Assembly (NCBI GenBank): GCA_036746315.1
Contig: DAIOEK010000030.1
Location: 1 to 35,154 of the forward strand
Direction: 5' to 3'
Source of the DNA: DAIOEK01 sp036746315
GTDB taxonomy: Bacteria > Chloroflexota > Anaerolineae > Anaerolineales > Anaerolineaceae
Length of the DNA stretch: 35,154 bases
In this document: positions 31,863 through 35,154 of the stretch, one piece after another
Numbering within the stretch: position 1 is the first letter of the stretch
Layout: each line of letters starts with the position of its first letter
Notes under the pieces: generated by a model
What the model saw: only the letters and a program-made list of their open reading frames with translations
What the model was told of the DNA's origin: nothing
Databases searched by the model: none
Translations under genes and position numbers: made by a program

Positions 31863-32621
31863 ATGCTAAAAATTGAAAACCTTTCAAAGACCTATCCAAA
31901 TGGTACTCAGGCATTAAACAACGTTAGTTTCGAAGTTAAAGAAGGTGAATTCCTGGCCGTGATTGGTTTGAGCGGTTCTGGAAAATCAACCCTGTTGCGA
32001 TGCATCAATCGGCTGATTGAGCCCACTTCCGGAAAGATTATCTGGAATGGAGTGGATGTAACTTCTGCCAGCGGCAAGGATATTCGCAACATTCGTCGGC
32101 AAATTGGGATGATCTTTCAACAATTCAACCTGGTAAAGCGTTCTTCAGTCAACACCAACGTTTTATCCGGCAGGTTGGGTTATGTAGCCACGTTCCCGAG
32201 TCTGTTTCATGTTTTTTCCCGGGCGGATCATCAACTGGCGAAGAAGAATTTGGAGATGGTTGGTCTCGCCGATAAAATTGACGTCCGCGCCGATTCGCTT
32301 TCCGGTGGTCAACAACAACGAGTTGGTATTGCCCGGGCTTTGATGCAGGAACCCAAAATGATCCTTGCGGATGAACCGGTCGCATCCCTGGACCCGGTTC
32401 TGGCACATTCCATTCTGAAATACCTCGAACAATTGAATAAAGAATACGGCATGACCGTATTATGCAGTCTACATTTTCTCGATCTGGTGCATCGTTATGC
32501 CACCAGGGCAATTGCCCTCAAAGATGGTTACTTGGTTTTTGAAGGCTTGCCAAAAGAAATTGATGATGCCCAATTCAAAGAAATTTACGGAAAAGATGCA
32601 GAAAGAATTCAAGTAGTCTAA
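31863..32621 (+). CDS. phnC: Phosphonate-type ABC transporter ATP-binding protein
   Basis: A 252-aa ATPase energising the PhnE permease from the cytoplasmic side. It has Walker A GLSGSGKST (~35-43), a Q-loop in IGMIFQQFNLVKRSSV (typical of PhnC), signature LSGGQQQRVGIARAL, Walker B MILADEPVASLDP, and the switch His in SLHFLDL. KRSSVNTNVLSGRLG matches the PhnC-specific stretch. It is separated from phnD by an attenuating terminator and from phnE by 33 bp. Confidence 0.95.
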   Translation: MLKIENLSKTYPNGTQALNNVSFEVKEGEFLAVIGLSGSGKSTLLRCINRLIEPTSGKIIWNGVDVTSASGKDIRNIRRQIGMIFQQFNLVKRSSVNTNVLSGRLGYVATFPSLFHVFSRADHQLAKKNLEMVGLADKIDVRADSLSGGQQQRVGIARALMQEPKMILADEPVASLDPVLAHSILKYLEQLNKEYGMTVLCSLHFLDLVHRYATRAIALKDGYLVFEGLPKEIDDAQFKEIYGKDAERIQVV

Positions 32622-32654
32622 CATCCTGAATATCGGAAGAATGAGACAATCATA

Positions 32655-34715
32655 ATGAAATCTGAACCGATTCATAAATCCGAGACCAGGGTGGTTGATA
32701 GGCTGCTGCCGTTTCTGGCGATAATCATTCCCGGCTCGACCCAGACGCTGCTGAAGAAAACGTGGCGTGGAATTTCTATTTTTGTTTTTACGCTCTTATT
32801 GGGTTACCTGGTTCACTGGGCGTACTCAACGTACGATATTGCGAAAGTTGAAATAAGTGAACAGGTTTCATTTTCCTGGCTTGTAATTCCTCTGATTATT
32901 TTTTATCTTTGGAATGTTTTCGATGCTTTTGCGCTGGCAAAAGATAAAAAATCTTCAGGGCTGATTGCTTTCCTGGCCGCAGCTGCTATTCTCTATGTGA
33001 TCGGCTGGAATGTGACCAATGTAAAAATGGAAAGGCTGATCACCCGTTTTGATGATGCCCGAACTGTTGCAGCTCGACTGATAAATCCCGATTTTATCTC
33101 TGTCAAGGTTGGCGACAAGGTCGAAGTCTGTGGCTGGAAATGTCTTTCAGAATATTTCAAAGCAAAGATTGAAGGTCAGGAACCTCCCGAAATATTCCCA
33201 AGCGAAAATGTTGGGCGCTTGTTTGGGAAACAGGGCACCATCACCGCCGGTACGTGGGATATCCTGCTGGGCAAAGCCACCAAGAATCAGCGCATCCCGG
33301 GGTTTGAAACCGGCAAGTTGATTGAAACCATTGCCATCGGTCTGATGGCAACCCTCTTTTCCACAATTCTGGCTGTGCCGATCAGCTTCCTCGCAGCGCA
33401 CAATATTATGCGCCGTATTCCAGGTGGCTCCGTTGTTTATTATATTTCCCGCACCATCTTGAATATTGTCCGCGCGGTGGATACGGTCGTTTGGGGTTTG
33501 ATCATTATCGTTTGGGTGGGGTTGGGTTCCTTTGCCGGTGTTATTGCCTTGACCATCCATTCGATTGCCGCATTGGGCAAGCTCTTCTCGGAAGAAATTG
33601 AGCATATTGATTCCGGTCCGGTGGAAGCAATTGAAGCAACCGGTGGTAATTTATTCCAGATCATCCGCTACGCGGTGATCCCGCAGATTATCCCTTCATT
33701 TCTTTCCTATACCCTCCTGCGCTGGGATATCAATATGCGTTCGGCAACCGTCATCGGGTTCGTCGCCGGTGGTGGTATTGGTTTCTTTGTTCTGGAAACC
33801 ATCCGCATGGGAGGCTATCAGCAATATGCTGCTGCTTTATGGGCAGTGGCGGTGGTGATTATCCTCGTTGATTTCATCAGCAGCAGGTGGCGTTTCAACA
33901 TCCTGAAAGATCAGCCCAAATCAGTGGAAAAACTCCCGGTATGGAAAAAGATCAGGAATATTGTTTACGTAATCCTGGGGATCGCTGCTTTCCTGTATTG
34001 CTGGGAGGTTACCAAGATTGATCTGACCAAAATGTTCGACCCCGGTCCGACCTTTGGGCGGCTCTTGTTGGACTTCATCAAGATCGATATCGAGCCCAAG
34101 GTGTTGAATAATGTTGCCCGGGAAATGATCATTACCACCATGCAGGCTTTGATGGCAACCACTCTGGGCGGTGTTCTGGCAATACCTTTTAGTTTCCTGG
34201 CGGCCAAGAACCTGACCGGAAAAAGCAAGTTTTCGTCCTGGATATTCTATGGCACCCGGTCCTTGTTCAATATCCTCCGGTCGATTGAAGCCTTGTTGTA
34301 CGTGGCGATTTTCGTTTACTGGGTTGGCATTGGTCCCTTCGCCGGCATGCTGGCACTTTCGATTACCACCTTTGCCCTGATGGGCAAGCTGTTTTCCGAA
34401 GCGATTGAGAACATCGACCCCGGACCGATTGAAGCCACCACAGCTACCGGGGCAAATAAACTGCAAACGATCATTTATGCCATTGTGCCGCAGATTGTAC
34501 CGCCCTTCCTTTCCTATTTGATTTACCAGTGGGATATCAATATCCGCATGGCTACGATTATTGGCTTCGCCGGCGGCGGAGGGATTGGCTTGATGCTATC
34601 GACATTCTTTGGCAGTTTGCAATATCATAAAGCCGGAACTGTGATTGTGTTCATCGTTGTCGTAGTGGCGCTAATGGATTTTGCCAGCGCCAAGATTCGC
34701 GAAAGATTTGTCTAG
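32655..34715 (+). CDS. phnE: Fused tandem PhnE permease (two PhnE domains in one chain)
   Basis: A 686-aa inner-membrane permease containing two complete PhnE-type modules. Domain 1 (~216-430) and domain 2 (~485-686) each have an EAA loop (EAIEATGGNLFQIIRYAVIP near 325; EATTATGANKLQTIIYAIVP near 593), followed by the near-identical WDINMRSATVIGFVAGGGIG and WDINIRMATIIGFAGGGGIG. The fusion provides both halves of the translocation pore from one gene. An extra N-terminal region (~1-210) with about four hydrophobic segments precedes domain 1, with a small CGWKC loop near residue 160. The ribosome binding site is weak; translation may depend on phnC. It is followed by a stem-loop. Confidence 0.93.
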   Translation: MKSEPIHKSETRVVDRLLPFLAIIIPGSTQTLLKKTWRGISIFVFTLLLGYLVHWAYSTYDIAKVEISEQVSFSWLVIPLIIFYLWNVFDAFALAKDKKSSGLIAFLAAAAILYVIGWNVTNVKMERLITRFDDARTVAARLINPDFISVKVGDKVEVCGWKCLSEYFKAKIEGQEPPEIFPSENVGRLFGKQGTITAGTWDILLGKATKNQRIPGFETGKLIETIAIGLMATLFSTILAVPISFLAAHNIMRRIPGGSVVYYISRTILNIVRAVDTVVWGLIIIVWVGLGSFAGVIALTIHSIAALGKLFSEEIEHIDSGPVEAIEATGGNLFQIIRYAVIPQIIPSFLSYTLLRWDINMRSATVIGFVAGGGIGFFVLETIRMGGYQQYAAALWAVAVVIILVDFISSRWRFNILKDQPKSVEKLPVWKKIRNIVYVILGIAAFLYCWEVTKIDLTKMFDPGPTFGRLLLDFIKIDIEPKVLNNVAREMIITTMQALMATTLGGVLAIPFSFLAAKNLTGKSKFSSWIFYGTRSLFNILRSIEALLYVAIFVYWVGIGPFAGMLALSITTFALMGKLFSEAIENIDPGPIEATTATGANKLQTIIYAIVPQIVPPFLSYLIYQWDINIRMATIIGFAGGGGIGLMLSTFFGSLQYHKAGTVIVFIVVVVALMDFASAKIRERFV

Positions 34716-34743
34716 TATTTTGCTGTGCTAAATAAATGATTTT

Positions 34744-34775
34744 AAGACACGGGAGAGTTTTTATTCCCGTGTCTT
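34744..34775 (+). terminator. Stem-loop after phnE
   Basis: An 11-bp stem (AAGACACGGGA with TCCCGTGTCTT) and a 10-base loop. The T content after it is modest (GTTCATTATTTAT), so it may work as a terminator or as 3'-end stabiliser. Confidence 0.65.
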
Positions 34776-34829
34776 GTTCATTATTTATACAAACCTTCTC
34801 ACGCTCTGGATTGGTGCGGTTTATTTTTG

Positions 34830-34886
34830 TATAATCCTCTTATAACAATGATTTGAAATCTCGGGTGGGGCTAAATTAGAATTTAG
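34830..34886 (+). promoter_or_regulatory. Possible promoter and palindrome upstream of the E1-alpha gene
   Basis: TATAAT at 34830-34835 has no convincing -35. Downstream, CTAAATT-AG-AATTTAG (34871-34886) is a 16-bp inverted repeat lying between the -10 and the start codon, a plausible operator position. Confidence 0.4.
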
Positions 34887-34916
34887 CACATAGTCTTTAC
34901 CGGAAGGGATATAAAT

Positions 34917-35154
34917 ATGAATAAAAAGGATTACCTGGATCTCTACTACCAGATGGTCGTCATCCGCCGGCTGGAAGAGAAAGCCGCCGAATTGTACCAA
35001 CAGGGCAAGATCGGCGGATTTTTACACCTCTATATCGGGCAGGAAGCTGTTTCCACCGGCATCATTTCCGTTCGTGAGCCGACCGATCGGGTGATCACCG
35101 CCTATCGCGATCATGGCATCGCCATCAACTGTGGTTTGTCAACCAATGAAGTGA
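34917..35154 (+). CDS. pdhA: Pyruvate/2-oxoacid dehydrogenase E1 component, alpha subunit (partial, 3' end off window)
   Basis: 79 codons of an E1-alpha subunit, running off the right edge. In the family it decarboxylates pyruvate or a related 2-oxoacid on thiamine diphosphate as an alpha2-beta2 unit. The N-terminus shows the family pattern: YYQMVVIRRLEEKAAELYQQ, then GKIGGFLHLYIGQEAVSTGI and VITAYRDHGIAIN, which leads to the ThDP-binding region. GGAAGGG lies eight bases before the ATG. Pyruvate is the likeliest substrate, but an acetoin or branched-chain dehydrogenase cannot be excluded without the rest of the operon. Confidence 0.88.
   Translation, partial: MNKKDYLDLYYQMVVIRRLEEKAAELYQQGKIGGFLHLYIGQEAVSTGIISVREPTDRVITAYRDHGIAINCGLSTNEV

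Overview
The window is bacterial chromosome, most likely from the Chloroflexota, class Anaerolineae. I infer this from gene content, not from a database search. The signs are Thr/Pro-rich lipoprotein linkers, a lipoprotein with an NBR1-like Ig domain, a fused formiminotransferase-cyclodeaminase, a bifunctional phosphoglucose/phosphomannose isomerase and a fused tandem PhnE permease. It is mostly housekeeping and metabolic DNA. I see no CRISPR array, no recognisable transposase and no prophage.

Layout. 1-5667 (minus): a cut-off iron-sulfur-type protein at the left edge, then a tight run ftcD > M23 lipoprotein > dcd > methyltransferase > M28 peptidase behind a TTGACA/GATAAT promoter. 5773-8637 (plus): SRAP/YedK-type abasic-site protein, a TetR regulator whose start lies where its transcript should begin and whose promoter holds a perfect 26-bp palindrome, a GH13 amylase-type enzyme and tRNA-Glu(TTC). 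8874-9708: a broken HlyD-type lipoprotein gene whose middle is occupied by a GC-rich, cysteine-rich ORF of foreign appearance. 9709-10098: two 86-bp direct repeats and the katG terminator. 10099-12800 (minus): perR-katG peroxide-stress operon with a PerR-like palindrome in front. 13392-14800 (minus): a ubiquitin-fold MoaD/ThiS-like protein overlapping a BNR beta-propeller gene. 15034-17531 (minus): three consecutive single-pass membrane coiled-coil proteins, the first carrying ComEA-like helix-hairpin-helix motifs. 17709-21723 (minus): tRNA-Ser(GGA), PGI/PMI, rsmI, NBR1-Ig lipoprotein and a radical SAM protein. 21810-24602 (minus): ppdK. 24881-25608 (plus): a receiver-only response regulator and a zinc-ribbon protein with a phage-head-like C-terminal motif. 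25647-28375 (minus): tdk-hpt-cca. 28470-29577 (minus): rplU-rpmA-rpmE behind a strong promoter and a structured leader; the L31 protein is fused to a domain resembling the RNA polymerase alpha C-terminal domain. 29798 onward (plus): a phosphoesterase, a phnD-phnC-phnE type importer, and the start of a pyruvate dehydrogenase E1-alpha gene cut by the right edge.

Functional themes. Nucleotide salvage is spread over dcd, tdk and hpt. Carbon metabolism includes ppdK, PGI/PMI, GH13 and E1-alpha. Peroxide defence is perR-katG. Translation is represented by L21, L27, L31, RsmI, the CCA enzyme and two tRNAs. Least explained, and most worth a second look, are the L31-alphaCTD fusion, the HhH/coiled-coil membrane cassette, the MoaD-like/BNR pair and the foreign patch in the HlyD remnant. 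Several starts were moved from the longest open frame to an internal ATG or TTG with a ribosome binding site; each case is explained in its entry.
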